A stretch of 64,000 bases of DNA. Origin: Henningerozyma blattae CBS 6284 (lineage: Eukaryota; Ascomycota; Saccharomycetes; Saccharomycetales; Saccharomycetaceae). The notes under the pieces are model-generated. The model was not told the origin of the DNA and did no database searches. It was given only the letters and a program-made list of their open reading frames with translations. This document shows, one piece after another, positions 29,775 through 39,913 of the stretch. Within the stretch, counting starts at the first letter, position 1, and every line of letters starts with the position of its first letter. A program made the position numbers and the translations under genes. The DNA is taken from the NCBI RefSeq assembly GCF_000315915.1, contig NC_020189.1:620001-684000 (forward strand). The letters run 5' to 3'.

Positions 29775-31226
29775 TTAAGATCTAGAATTATTATATAATC
29801 GGTCAACAATGAATGAAATATATTGTTTAATGCCCAGTTTATCCTTTGTAATTTTATTTACCTTGGAAAAATAGTCCACTACTTCTTCTTTGGGGAGATT
29901 ATCGACACCATATGTATTCTTCTTATTAGTAATATATTGTTCAATGACATTTTCTGAAGGTAATTGATATTTCCAGTGATAAGGATATTCTCTCCAAGTA
30001 CAGTTTGCTCTATTTTTCCAAAGAGAAACTGGGATAGAAGGCCTTGGCGTTAATAATGAGTTAACAAAATCAGTAGAGACACTGTCAATCTTTGTAGTCC
30101 AAGGATATGGTGTTTTAATCTTATCTAACAACTTATGCTTTGTGGAACGTGAAAATTCAACTTGAGAAGCTGGATTTGAGGATTCTTCTATGCACATATT
30201 TGCTGCAGTAATCAAGTCTCTAGATAATGCAGATTGGATATCGTCTGTTCCATTTGTACGAATCAGCTTTATAGCAAGTTCCATTGAAGTTGGAGATTTA
30301 ACCAACAGCTTATCGAGGATAGCTGTTCTAAATTGATTTGCTTCTTCAGTACCACTATAATCCTGAAGAGTACTAATAATTGATTTACTTGTTGTTGCGT
30401 CTGATAGCTTGAAACATTTGTCAATAACATCTAATTTATCAACTGTGAGGAATGGTTTAAAAGTCTTTGGTAAGGGTGTTGAAAACTCTTCAATGGCACT
30501 GCTCACAATCGAATAAAAGTCCTTATTTTTATATTTGCCCTTAATTAACTCACCTAACCGTTTTTGTAAGTCGTCCAAATTATCATGAGGAACATAATGG
30601 GAGGCTAGACCTAAATAGTAACAATCAGCACCAGATATTAAATCACCTGTTAGACATAGATATAATGCCAACTGACTTTCTTTATTAGCAACAGTTAAAA
30701 TTCTTGGCAAAGCAAATGAAGTACCCACATCTGGGAAAAATCCAATGTCCATTTCTGGCATGGCCCATTTAGTATTTTCGGTAGCAACTCTAAATGGTGT
30801 ATGAATGGAAAGTCCAACACCACCACCCATAGTAATACCATCCATAAATACAACGATAGGTTTATCGTAAGTTGCAAATTGATAATTTAAAGAATATTCA
30901 CTTTGGAAAACATCAATTGCCTTATCAGTTTCTCCATTTAGATTTAAAGCAGCAACACTAGCTACATCACCACCAGCACATAGTGATCTTGGCTGATTAG
31001 CAGATTTTAACACTATCAACTGAGCTGCATCTGACTTGCTATATTCTTCTAATGTGTCAAACATAGATTTACACATTTCGTAATTTAAGGCATTTAATTT
31101 TTGGACTCTATTTAGAGTCACGACTCTTGCGGTATCCTGAACAGTATATAACACACTCATTGCTCGCTTAGTATTTAGAATTGCTCTAATGAACCGAGGT
31201 TTAGATGCAATTGATCTGCCTAACAT
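29775..31226 (-). CDS. EHD3: Mitochondrial 3-hydroxyisobutyryl-CoA hydrolase-like protein Ehd3
   Basis: This is a crotonase-fold protein of the HIBCH type; in S. cerevisiae Ehd3 is also a subunit (mS47) of the mitochondrial ribosome small subunit. The 483-residue protein begins with a basic, Ser-rich presequence (MLGRSIASKPRFIRAILNTKRAM). It carries the HIBCH motifs SANQPRSLCAGGDVASVA, MDGITMGGGVGLSIHTPFRVATENTKWAMPEMDIGFFPDVG and CLTGDLISGADCYYLGLASHYV, so the oxyanion-hole glycines and the catalytic Glu and Asp are present. The C-terminal 100 residues are the fungal HIBCH extension. YDR036C lies between ARO3 and KRS1 in S. cerevisiae, consistent with this block. The first ATG is used. Confidence 0.9.
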   Translation of the reverse strand: MLGRSIASKPRFIRAILNTKRAMSVLYTVQDTARVVTLNRVQKLNALNYEMCKSMFDTLEEYSKSDAAQLIVLKSANQPRSLCAGGDVASVAALNLNGETDKAIDVFQSEYSLNYQFATYDKPIVVFMDGITMGGGVGLSIHTPFRVATENTKWAMPEMDIGFFPDVGTSFALPRILTVANKESQLALYLCLTGDLISGADCYYLGLASHYVPHDNLDDLQKRLGELIKGKYKNKDFYSIVSSAIEEFSTPLPKTFKPFLTVDKLDVIDKCFKLSDATTSKSIISTLQDYSGTEEANQFRTAILDKLLVKSPTSMELAIKLIRTNGTDDIQSALSRDLITAANMCIEESSNPASQVEFSRSTKHKLLDKIKTPYPWTTKIDSVSTDFVNSLLTPRPSIPVSLWKNRANCTWREYPYHWKYQLPSENVIEQYITNKKNTYGVDNLPKEEVVDYFSKVNKITKDKLGIKQYISFIVDRLYNNSRS

Positions 31227-31678
31227 TTCACTTGTTTTTTATAACCCTTAATTGTTGGGGTATGACGTCTACTCTTTTATTATTTTTTATGCTTTTAAGA
31301 GTACTAGATCTTCGTTTCCATTTCGTCCGAATGCTTTTGCATCCGAACTTGTCGAATTCTCCAATTAAAATACCAGGAGAAAGAATCGTAATATTTAACA
31401 TAATTACTTGCAGAGTATGCTACTAACTTGGAGATCTCTCAAAGATTTTTTTAGAATAGTTTCAGTAATAGTACAATATTAATGAAAATAAAATCTAAAA
31501 ACTGTTTGTAATGCCTACTTATGAATATAGAAAATATTAGAGTTGATCCTATAAAGATATTGTTGTAATCTGTATGTCATTAAATTGTGTAATATATATA
31601 GAAGTATTGTATAGAAGGTGGTTTTAACAAAAGGGAAGACAAAAATCATCCCCAAAGAGTCGTTATAAAGGCCTTGTT
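31227..31678. other. EHD3 upstream region and AKL1 3' flank
   Basis: No gene is supported on either strand; TSC3 was searched for and not seen. The plus-strand frame at 31205-31426 overlaps the EHD3 start and has no family features. TTCATTAATATTG- and TATATA-rich sequences near 31590-31610 probably belong to AKL1 3' processing. Confidence 0.4.
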
Positions 31679-34600
31679 TTAATGAGCTCTATCGAGATTA
31701 ATGTTTCTTACTTGTTGGTCCAAAGTTGAGGGGTCCTCATCTGTCGTGAATGGGCCATTCTGTAGATATGATTCTGAAGATGAATTGGAGGTTGAGCGAG
31801 ATGATTCTGAGCCACTGCTTTGGTTTTGCAAGAAAGCCTCATTTCCTGCTCTTTGTCTATAAGAATGAGAACCAGTCTGGAACACAGCACGTTTGCCCCC
31901 TATATCCATGCCATTTGCATGACCTGTTCTAATTTTTTGGAGATCTAATTCAATGCTTTCGTGAGATATATTATCTTGCTGATGGCCAAGTTTAGAATTG
32001 CTGGAATCACTTGAAAAAGGTGAGTGCTGGCGAGGATTTTCAGTATCAACACCATAGTAGCTTAAGTCTGAAGAGCCATTTAAATTTGTCTTACTGGCAT
32101 CTTCAATAATCCTATTTTTAACAAATTCACTTAAGTGACTAATATCTTCAGAAGTGGTATCATCTTTTAAGAAATGCATTAATTCTCCAGAAGATTTATT
32201 CCCGATTTTCTGTGAGTGATTTCTAGTGTTAGGACGTTTTGCTGGTATTACTGGTCCTTTTTCTTTAGTTTTGGAGGCTGCCAAATCTGACACTTCCTGT
32301 TTAAAAGTCGGAGCAGCATTAGATGCTGAGAACGGTTGCGATTGATTATGTTTCATGGATTCAACTAATGGACTGGAAGCTGGAATATCAGGCGCATTTG
32401 TTAGAGGTGGAGGTGGTACAGGCGTGACATGCCCATTATTTATCTCAGTTCTTACTGTCAATCTTGGGTCTGGAAGGGTAGGTTTTTGAATTTGAGGTTG
32501 AGATTGCAATTGAGGACTAGTCATTGCATTTCCATTAAACTGGGCAGATACGTTTCGTTCGTGCTTAAAATTGTGTGATATATCTGTTGGATGAATTTGA
32601 GGAGAGACTGGATTATTATAGTGATTATTTTGCATAGAATAATTTGAAGTTGCCGAAGGTTGCTGAAGGGATAATTGGGATGCAACTTTTGCAAGAACAG
32701 GAGAAGAACTTGAACCAATTGAATGACGAGAAGGAGGTTGTGCTGAATGTTGTGGTGGAATCATTTGTGGAGGTGGTAAATTTGTATTTTGAATAGAAGG
32801 CACGCCCATTTTTGGGAAAGGATTATTCGATTTGTGTTGTTTTAACCTGGTTTGTTCATTAGCTAAAGGATCCTGATAATTAAGATTAGAATTTTGTGAC
32901 ATACTAGGATTCATACTTGCACTCAATGGGCCCATCGTAGGACTAGATAATTCTGGATGTTTATTTTTAAATATCTGTTGTTCACTTTCTCTCATTGTTG
33001 GCGATGAAATAGCGGGAAACTCACTCATAAATTCCTTTGTGGACATTGGAGGTTTATTCAACTTTGGAAGTGCGTTTAAACGGGCAGCATTACTACCTGG
33101 GGATGATATGCTAACATTTGACATATTCAGTGCATGGTAAGGTATAATAGGATTGTTAAACTTTACGGAATTCATTTGTGATGAAGGAGGAGACATTATA
33201 TTTCCTTCTGGCAAATGGGCTTGAGGAGCTTGAGGAGTTTGAGCTAAATTTTGCTGAGTCTGCTGTAACTGATATGCAGGATCACCTTTATTGGGTGACG
33301 TTTCTCTAAGTTCTTTATTTAAGTTATTTGGACCAGAGGTAGGAAGATCGCTAATTGGAGAAGTAGTTTGAGGCCTCTGCTGCTGTGGAGGTGGAGGCTG
33401 AATAACTGGCTGAGGTAGTTGTGTTGTGTGCTGTGAGAGAACTGGAATCTTTGGGGAAACTTCAAACGAAGTGGTATAAAGATTTCTTAATTGTATTTCA
33501 TCTTGGATATTAAGAACCCCTTTGTTAAGTGTAGATTTTTGAAGTAAACTAAATATTTGATTTTGAATATTTTGAACATTACCCTGGAATTTTGCATATT
33601 CAGTAAAATTATATGGACCTAATCCATACTTGTCATTTAATGGAACTTTCCATCCATTTATAGAACATAAATATTGTAATACTTGATAAATATTGGGTCT
33701 AACTGAAGGATTTTCCGCCAGCATGATAATAATTAAATTAATCAATTTTGAAGAATAATTATTTTTTGGAAATTCGTACTTGGAGTGCAAAATTGCAAAT
33801 TGACCAGTTCTTTCAAATGGGGTGGTGAAAAATAATAGTTTGTACAAGAAAACACCAAGAGCCCAGATATCAGATTTTTCATCTATTGGTTGATATCTAT
33901 ATAGATCAATCATTTCCGGTGATCTATATTGAGGAGTAGTATTAACGTAAATATTCTGGGTAAATATTGCAATATCACGGTGATTTGTTACTATAGGGAA
34001 ACAAATTGATGTAGAGCCAAAATCACATAATTTAAAATTATTCTCTTGGTCAACCAAAACGTTTTCGATTTTAATATCTCTATGTATCAATGGGGTCTTT
34101 AAATAATGTAATTGAGCAATTCCTAGAGTGGTATCATACATAATTTTCATGATTTCCTTCTCACTTAGCCTTGTTGCCAATCTATCATTCATATAATCTA
34201 ATAACGAATTATTTGGACAGAATTCCATTAATAATAAAACTTCATAGCCAGGAGCACTATCTGACCTGTGTGAAGCATTAGAATCATAATATTGTACAAC
34301 ACAAGGCGCACCTTGTAGTTTTTGCATCACATTGACCTCATTTCTCATTTCATTTAAGCCATTGTCATCGTTCACTAGGACTCTTTTTAGACATGCAATA
34401 TCTCCTGGCTGTAAAGGCTTTTGATTCTGGTTTCCACCTGGTAAAGAAGCAAATTCATTTAAACGTTCAATAAATTTAACAGTGTAAATTTGAGCAAACC
34501 CACCTTCTGCAATGTACTTTATTACCTCTACCTTATGTGAACCAACGGCTACAGGGGTACCGGCAGGATAATTTCCTGGCAAAGTATTGGGTTGACCTTG

Positions 34601-34864
34601 TGTATTATTTTGAACAGTTTGTGGTTGAGTTGCTGCTGGAATCTGAGCCGGCTGTTGAGGCTGAGGCTGAGGCTGAGGCTGCAGTTGGGCTTTAACTTGT
34701 ACTTGTTGTTGCGGTGGTGCTTGAGTATTGGACTGTATTTGATTTGGGATCTGAGCTTGTTGTGGAGCAGTGGCACCAGTAGCACTTTGAACGTTTTGCT
34801 CTGAGTTACCTGGGGCAGTAGTATTGCCAGGAACTACCTTTTGTTGACCATTAGCAGAAGACAT
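31679..34864 (-). CDS. AKL1: Ark/Prk-family Ser/Thr kinase Akl1
   Basis: This is a NAK-type kinase that phosphorylates endocytic coat proteins (Pan1, Sla1, Ent1/2) and restrains actin-driven endocytosis. The 1061-residue protein opens with a Gln- and Pro-rich tract of about 100 residues. The kinase domain (about 105-400) has the loop EGGFAQIY, HRDIKIENVL and DFGSTS in place of DFG plus a typical activation loop, and APE-like TTPQYRSPEMIDLY. The rest is a long disordered tail with proline clusters. Akl1 of S. cerevisiae has about 1108 residues and, unlike Ark1 and Prk1, lies between UBP14 and ORC2 (YBR059C), as here. The start is the first ATG. Confidence 0.9.
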   Translation of the reverse strand: MSSANGQQKVVPGNTTAPGNSEQNVQSATGATAPQQAQIPNQIQSNTQAPPQQQVQVKAQLQPQPQPQPQQPAQIPAATQPQTVQNNTQGQPNTLPGNYPAGTPVAVGSHKVEVIKYIAEGGFAQIYTVKFIERLNEFASLPGGNQNQKPLQPGDIACLKRVLVNDDNGLNEMRNEVNVMQKLQGAPCVVQYYDSNASHRSDSAPGYEVLLLMEFCPNNSLLDYMNDRLATRLSEKEIMKIMYDTTLGIAQLHYLKTPLIHRDIKIENVLVDQENNFKLCDFGSTSICFPIVTNHRDIAIFTQNIYVNTTPQYRSPEMIDLYRYQPIDEKSDIWALGVFLYKLLFFTTPFERTGQFAILHSKYEFPKNNYSSKLINLIIIMLAENPSVRPNIYQVLQYLCSINGWKVPLNDKYGLGPYNFTEYAKFQGNVQNIQNQIFSLLQKSTLNKGVLNIQDEIQLRNLYTTSFEVSPKIPVLSQHTTQLPQPVIQPPPPQQQRPQTTSPISDLPTSGPNNLNKELRETSPNKGDPAYQLQQTQQNLAQTPQAPQAHLPEGNIMSPPSSQMNSVKFNNPIIPYHALNMSNVSISSPGSNAARLNALPKLNKPPMSTKEFMSEFPAISSPTMRESEQQIFKNKHPELSSPTMGPLSASMNPSMSQNSNLNYQDPLANEQTRLKQHKSNNPFPKMGVPSIQNTNLPPPQMIPPQHSAQPPSRHSIGSSSSPVLAKVASQLSLQQPSATSNYSMQNNHYNNPVSPQIHPTDISHNFKHERNVSAQFNGNAMTSPQLQSQPQIQKPTLPDPRLTVRTEINNGHVTPVPPPPLTNAPDIPASSPLVESMKHNQSQPFSASNAAPTFKQEVSDLAASKTKEKGPVIPAKRPNTRNHSQKIGNKSSGELMHFLKDDTTSEDISHLSEFVKNRIIEDASKTNLNGSSDLSYYGVDTENPRQHSPFSSDSSNSKLGHQQDNISHESIELDLQKIRTGHANGMDIGGKRAVFQTGSHSYRQRAGNEAFLQNQSSGSESSRSTSNSSSESYLQNGPFTTDEDPSTLDQQVRNINLDRAH

Positions 34865-35136
34865 TGGCTTGAATCGTTTTCTGTTGTTACTGCTACTTTT
34901 CTACAAAATTTGGGGTCGATCTTATAAACTTAGGAGAATAATTTCAATAATAATATTTCACTATTGATTTATCCGTTTTTTTGCCGAAGCAAATAGTAGC
35001 CGAAAACGTCACAAATAAACTAAACCATTTTCGGTAGGACAAGCAAATAACCGTTGTGAATTATAAATGCATTTATTGAGAAGTCCAAGGTCTATGAACA
35101 TGTAGGATAGTCTACAAATATCTATAAAAATAAAAT
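34865..35136. other. AKL1 upstream region and ORC2 3' flank
   Basis: A 272-bp spacer holding the AKL1 promoter and the end of the ORC2 transcript. No open frame; a T6 run (34976-34981) is the only feature noticed. Confidence 0.4.
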
Positions 35137-37020
35137 TTATATATCCTTTAGGACAGATTCTAACAGCTTCACCATTTCTGCGTAACCGTATGGTATCCAT
35201 ATTAATTCTGTCCCAACGTTATTTTTGCTTACTGTTGCCATTTTATGTTCTACGAATTCACTCAACATAGATCTCAGGGATGAATCACTAGAAGCAATAA
35301 AGTCAGTTGCACACATTTGAGCAAATATTTTGAATTCAATACCCACAGTTGGTGTACCCTTCTTGCTAGGTGGAACAACACCCTTTGTGTTAGCCATGTG
35401 TGATTCCATATTTGATAATTGGCATTCAATTAACAATTTAAATAGTTTCTTGGAATTAACAGTTAATGATTGCAATACATATTTAGCACCTTGAGCACCT
35501 GTGCTTGATTCTGATTTACCGATTTTCATTACGTCATGGAAGGAAGTTTCCACGCTTGAGCTTTCAAAATTGGTAACATCATGGAATACAAAATTAAAAT
35601 TCTCCGATCTATTATTGTCCCAAAGAACAGGAGCGTAAATATGATCCGTAGATGCAATAAGGGCTACTTGTCGTATACGTGATAGATATGATAGCATAGT
35701 TTGGAAAGCTACTTTGCGTACAGAAGGACCATCTAGATTATGAACAACAATAATAAGTTTTATTAATGGAGGCTCTGTTTTGTAAATCTCTATTAGCTTT
35801 TGAATATGAAGCAGTACATGATTACCCCAAAATTTTGTTTCACTTCTACTTAGTTCCTGCTCAGGTTGTAACAGTTTTAATACCTCTTGGTATATATCTC
35901 GGTAATTGCATGTAGGGTTATAGCCATTGATTACTAAACAAGGAATACCTTTTTGTAGCTTCCCAACAGGATGTTCCTTAGTGTTAAGGTTGGTTTTTGC
36001 TGTTAAACGAGTAATTTTTGGAGAAAGATATTTTATTGCAAAGTCTTCTAATAACAATCTTTTAGAGCCCACACCATAAAATAACAAAGAAAACCCCTGA
36101 TTTAATTCTAACCAAAATTGTGGGAACATCTTCTCTTGTAAAGATCGTAACTTATCGCGTGCTGATTTATGCAAATTATTACCAAATAAGTCAGTGATAA
36201 TTGAAAATTCTTGTCTCGAGATTTCTTGAGCTTGAGCTAATGAGTTCTTTGACAACTTAACTCTCAAGGACTTACGTTGGTCAAAATAACCCTCATAGGT
36301 ATCAAAAAATGTGCTAGCTTGTGACCTTCTATTTATTGTTACAGTTTTACCTTTAAACTTAGTTTTAGGTGGGACTGGTGTTGGAATGAAATTTCTATTA
36401 AGAGTGAATTTTGTTGGAGATATGTTACCTTTGTATTCCTTCAAGTTATCTAAAATTACTTGTTTTAGAGGAGATGTAAAATCATGATGCGTAGATAAAC
36501 TCGATTCTAACTTAACTGGGGATTCACTTCGATCTCTAGTCGATGGAGTATCCTTTTGTTGTGCAGGAATACTAGGTATCTCGAGTGATAATGATGAGTT
36601 TAGTAAATTGCAATTCGGATCTGTAGCTTCTTGTGATTTTTTATTCTCAATAAATGGGGAATTAGGTATCTCAAAAGAGGCTTCAGGCTTAATATCTGGC
36701 TCAGGTATCTTTCTTGGTCTGCCCCTCTTTCTAGCAGGTTTAAGAATAGGAGTAGATTCAGACTTTTCAGACTCAGACTCTTCCTTTGAGTTTTTCGATA
36801 AGACTTCGATACGATCAAGTAGCTTTCGCTTTGTACGCCTCATTGTAATTGTACCTGCACCTGCTTGCTTCTTAATTGGACTTTTCCTTATGGATCCAAG
36901 ATTTCTTGAAGACGTTGGCAAAAAGGTTGATGATGCAGTGGTTATTGCACTAGTAGAAGTGCCTCCTTTTGAAGGGGAGGACCATATTTCTGTGTGCTCA
37001 ATAATATCTTCCTCACTCAT
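35137..37020 (-). CDS. ORC2: Origin recognition complex subunit 2
   Basis: Orc2 is part of the six-subunit ATP-dependent complex that marks replication origins and loads the MCM helicase, and also acts at silencers. The 627-residue product (Orc2 of S. cerevisiae about 620) has a disordered, basic N-terminal half with AT-hook-like KRGRPRK (about 98-104) and several SP/TP sites (SPSK, RKSPIKK, ESPVKLE, TSPLK) suited to CDK control. The conserved C-terminal half (about 270-627) has the AAA+-like part LLFYGVGSKRLLLEDFA followed by the winged-helix end. YBR060C flanks AKL1 in S. cerevisiae. It is divergent from KRS1 across about 710 bp. Confidence 0.92.
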   Translation of the reverse strand: MSEEDIIEHTEIWSSPSKGGTSTSAITTASSTFLPTSSRNLGSIRKSPIKKQAGAGTITMRRTKRKLLDRIEVLSKNSKEESESEKSESTPILKPARKRGRPRKIPEPDIKPEASFEIPNSPFIENKKSQEATDPNCNLLNSSLSLEIPSIPAQQKDTPSTRDRSESPVKLESSLSTHHDFTSPLKQVILDNLKEYKGNISPTKFTLNRNFIPTPVPPKTKFKGKTVTINRRSQASTFFDTYEGYFDQRKSLRVKLSKNSLAQAQEISRQEFSIITDLFGNNLHKSARDKLRSLQEKMFPQFWLELNQGFSLLFYGVGSKRLLLEDFAIKYLSPKITRLTAKTNLNTKEHPVGKLQKGIPCLVINGYNPTCNYRDIYQEVLKLLQPEQELSRSETKFWGNHVLLHIQKLIEIYKTEPPLIKLIIVVHNLDGPSVRKVAFQTMLSYLSRIRQVALIASTDHIYAPVLWDNNRSENFNFVFHDVTNFESSSVETSFHDVMKIGKSESSTGAQGAKYVLQSLTVNSKKLFKLLIECQLSNMESHMANTKGVVPPSKKGTPTVGIEFKIFAQMCATDFIASSDSSLRSMLSEFVEHKMATVSKNNVGTELIWIPYGYAEMVKLLESVLKDI

Positions 37021-37730
37021 TCTGGTCTCCCAGTAAACATACTAATGATATCACAATAAATATATAAATACCTTTAAGCCTTTTTATATTATCAGCTACT
37101 CACTTATTTATTTTCTTTTTGATATTTCGTCGTTGAAAATACACTAGTGAATATATATCACGTGCTAGGAATCTTAATAGATACAATATATTAAATATGA
37201 TTGTTACTCCTGTTAGATATATATATATATTATTATAATTAAGCAATTTTTCTACTATTTTTGACATTTACAAAGATAGTTATTTCTTAACATTGGTATC
37301 ATTTTTTTCAAACCATATAATAAATGAAAGGTGATACTGGGCTACTAATTTCAAAACACAACCTTAGTAAAAAAAACAAGAATGTTGATAGTAGTCTGCT
37401 CAATATTTCATCTTAGATCTGATCTATATAAGTGCTAGGATTTAAGAATGAAAATTTGTGTCATTAATATGGTATGTGGAAATCCAACGCAATTTTTTAA
37501 ATTATACTTTTTTGAAACACAACGCAATTTTCTAAATTTCCAAATTTTGACGAGTTTGAATCTGACATTTGTAAAATTTTCAGCGATGAGTATGAATTCG
37601 ACAACAAATTTAATGAAACAAATTTTTAAAATCTTCTTAACAAAAAACAGTTTTACTAAAGTTTTTTAAGCAATTGGAATTATTTCTGAATTTTAAAGAA
37701 AACTTTATATCTATAAGGAAACTTAGAAAT
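37021..37730. other. Divergent promoter region ORC2/KRS1
   Basis: No gene is supported; the frame at 37448-37669 has no recognisable features. An ATCACGTG site (37157-37164) fits Cbf1-type factors, and a TATATATATATATT tract lies at about 37220. No MCB-type ACGCGT was seen for ORC2. Confidence 0.45.
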
Positions 37731-39497
37731 ATGTCGCAAGAAGAAGTTAAGAAGGCTACTGAAAATGTCGCCAATTTACACTTAGATGATGTAACCGGTG
37801 AAATGGTCTCTAAATCAGAATTGAAGAAGCGTATCAAAGCTCGTCAAACCGAAGCTAAGAAAGCTGCTAAGAAGGCTGCTGCTAAACCTGTTCCTTCTGC
37901 TAAGAAAAAGAACGATGCTTTTGCTGACTTAGATCCTTCTCAATACTTTGAAGCCAGATCTAGACAAATTTTGGAATTAAGAAAATCTCATGAACCAAAC
38001 CCATACCCACATAAATTCCAAGTTACCATCTCTAATCCAGAATTTTTATCCAAGTACGCTCATTTAAAAAAGGGTGAAACTTTACCAAATGAAAAAGTTG
38101 CTATTGCTGGTAGAATTCACGCCAAGAGAGAATCTGGTTCTAAATTAAAGTTCTACGTTTTACACGGTGATGGTGTTGAAGTTCAAGTTATGTCTCAATT
38201 ACAAGATTATGGTGTTGAAGCTAACTACGAAAAGGACCATGAATTATTGAAGAGAGGTGATATTGTTGGTGTTGAAGGTTACGTCGGTAGAACACAACCA
38301 AAGAAGGGTGGTGAAGGTGAAATTTCCGTCTTCGTTACCAGAATTGAATTATTGACTCCATGTTTACATATGTTGCCAGCTGATCATTTTGGTTTCAAGG
38401 ATCAAGAAACCAGATACAGAAAACGTTATTTGGATTTGATCATGAACAAGGATGCTAGATCTAGATTTATTACAAGATCTAAGATTATTACTTACATTAG
38501 AAAGTTCTTAGACGAAAGAAGCTTTATTGAAGTTGAAACTCCAATGATGAATGTTATTGCTGGTGGTGCAACTGCTAAACCTTTCGTAACTCATCATAAC
38601 GATTTAAACATGGATATGTTCATGAGAATCGCCCCAGAATTATTCTTAAAAGAATTAGTTGTTGGTGGTATGGACCGTGTTTATGAAATTGGTAGACAAT
38701 TTAGAAATGAAGGTATCGATATGACCCACAACCCAGAATTTACAACTTGTGAATTCTATCAAGCTTATGCTGATGTTTATGATTTAATGGAAACTACTGA
38801 ATTATTATTCTCAGAAATGGTTAAAGATATCACTGGTTCTTACGTTATTAAGTACCATCCAGATCCACAAAATCCAGAAACTGAATTAGAATTAAACTTT
38901 GCCAGACCATGGAAGAGAATCAATATGATGGAAGAATTAGAAAAGACCTTCAAAGTTAAGTTCCCAGCTGGTGACCAATTACACACTGCTGAAACTACTG
39001 CTTTCTTAAAGCAAGTCTTAATTGACAACAAAATGGAATGTCCACCACCATTAACTAACGCCCGTATGCTAGATAAATTAATTGGTGAATTAGAAGATAC
39101 ATGTATTAACCCAACTTTCATCTTCGGCCATCCACAAATTATGTCTCCATTAGCTAAATACTCTAGAGACAAACCAGGTTTGTGTGAACGTTTTGAAGTC
39201 TTTGTTGCTACTAAGGAAATTTGTAATGCGTACACAGAATTGAACGATCCATTTGATCAAAGAAACCGTTTCGAAGAACAAGCTAAACAAAAAGCCCAAG
39301 GTGATGATGAAGCTCAAATGGTTGATGAAACTTTCTGTAATGCCCTAGAATATGGTTTGCCACCAACTGGTGGTTGGGGTTGTGGTATTGATAGATTAGC
39401 CATGTTTTTGACTGATTCTAATACTATTAGAGAAGTTTTGTTATTCCCAACTTTGAAACCAGATGTTTTAAGGGAAGAAAATAAAAAGGACGAATAA
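37731..39497 (+). CDS. KRS1: Cytosolic lysyl-tRNA synthetase
   Basis: Class IIb aminoacyl-tRNA synthetase that charges tRNA-Lys in the cytosol. From the ATG at 37731 (the frame is open 19 codons further only from a TTG) the product has 588 residues, near the roughly 591 of S. cerevisiae Krs1. A basic, Lys/Ala-rich N-terminal helix ([22 protein letters not shown]) binds RNA. An OB-fold anticodon domain (about 110-220) follows, then the catalytic domain with motif 1 (FIEVETPMM), motif 2 ([23 protein letters not shown]) and motif 3 ([13 protein letters not shown]). Codon use is strongly biased to preferred yeast codons, as expected for a highly expressed gene. YDR037W lies between EHD3 and the ENA cluster in S. 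cerevisiae, as here. Confidence 0.96.
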   Translation: MSQEEVKKATENVANLHLDDVTGEMVSKSELKKRIKARQTEAKKAAKKAAAKPVPSAKKKNDAFADLDPSQYFEARSRQILELRKSHEPNPYPHKFQVTISNPEFLSKYAHLKKGETLPNEKVAIAGRIHAKRESGSKLKFYVLHGDGVEVQVMSQLQDYGVEANYEKDHELLKRGDIVGVEGYVGRTQPKKGGEGEISVFVTRIELLTPCLHMLPADHFGFKDQETRYRKRYLDLIMNKDARSRFITRSKIITYIRKFLDERSFIEVETPMMNVIAGGATAKPFVTHHNDLNMDMFMRIAPELFLKELVVGGMDRVYEIGRQFRNEGIDMTHNPEFTTCEFYQAYADVYDLMETTELLFSEMVKDITGSYVIKYHPDPQNPETELELNFARPWKRINMMEELEKTFKVKFPAGDQLHTAETTAFLKQVLIDNKMECPPPLTNARMLDKLIGELEDTCINPTFIFGHPQIMSPLAKYSRDKPGLCERFEVFVATKEICNAYTELNDPFDQRNRFEEQAKQKAQGDDEAQMVDETFCNALEYGLPPTGGWGCGIDRLAMFLTDSNTIREVLLFPTLKPDVLREENKKDE

Positions 39498-39913
39498 AAA
39501 TTTCAACATTTCTAACTTATTATTTATGTTAAATTATTGTATTGTACTTTTTTCTTTTCATATTTCTAAGTAAAAATGTTCTTTAAATCAGCATATATAT
39601 TTGTAAAATTAGGCTTATAACATTCCTATTTTTAAAAATGTATATAAATATTATTGAAATAAAAATTAAATAAAAATGTTAAAGAATTAATGAATATCAT
39701 ATATTATAAGTCAAATGCATTAATGTTATTTTTTTTTCCTTTGTTATATATATATTTTTTAAAGTTTCTATTAATAAGTAGATTACTACGTATAGTAAAT
39801 GCATAAGAATTAATTAGGTATTTAGTGCTTAATTGTAAAGTATAAAATAAATTGTAGAAGAAATTGTTTCATTTAAACAAAATCTAAATGCAAAAAAAAA
39901 ATTGTTTAGAAGT
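39498..39913. terminator. Convergent 3' region between KRS1 and ENA
   Basis: AT-rich spacer with TATATATATATTTTTT near 39750 and A9 near 39893. It serves both 3' ends. No frame is supported, and TRM7, expected near here in the ancestral order, is absent. Confidence 0.45.

Noticed and set aside
29353..31678. TSC3, expected as a tiny gene near UBP14 and AKL1
   Set aside because: Both spacers were read on both strands without finding its conserved transmembrane sequence.
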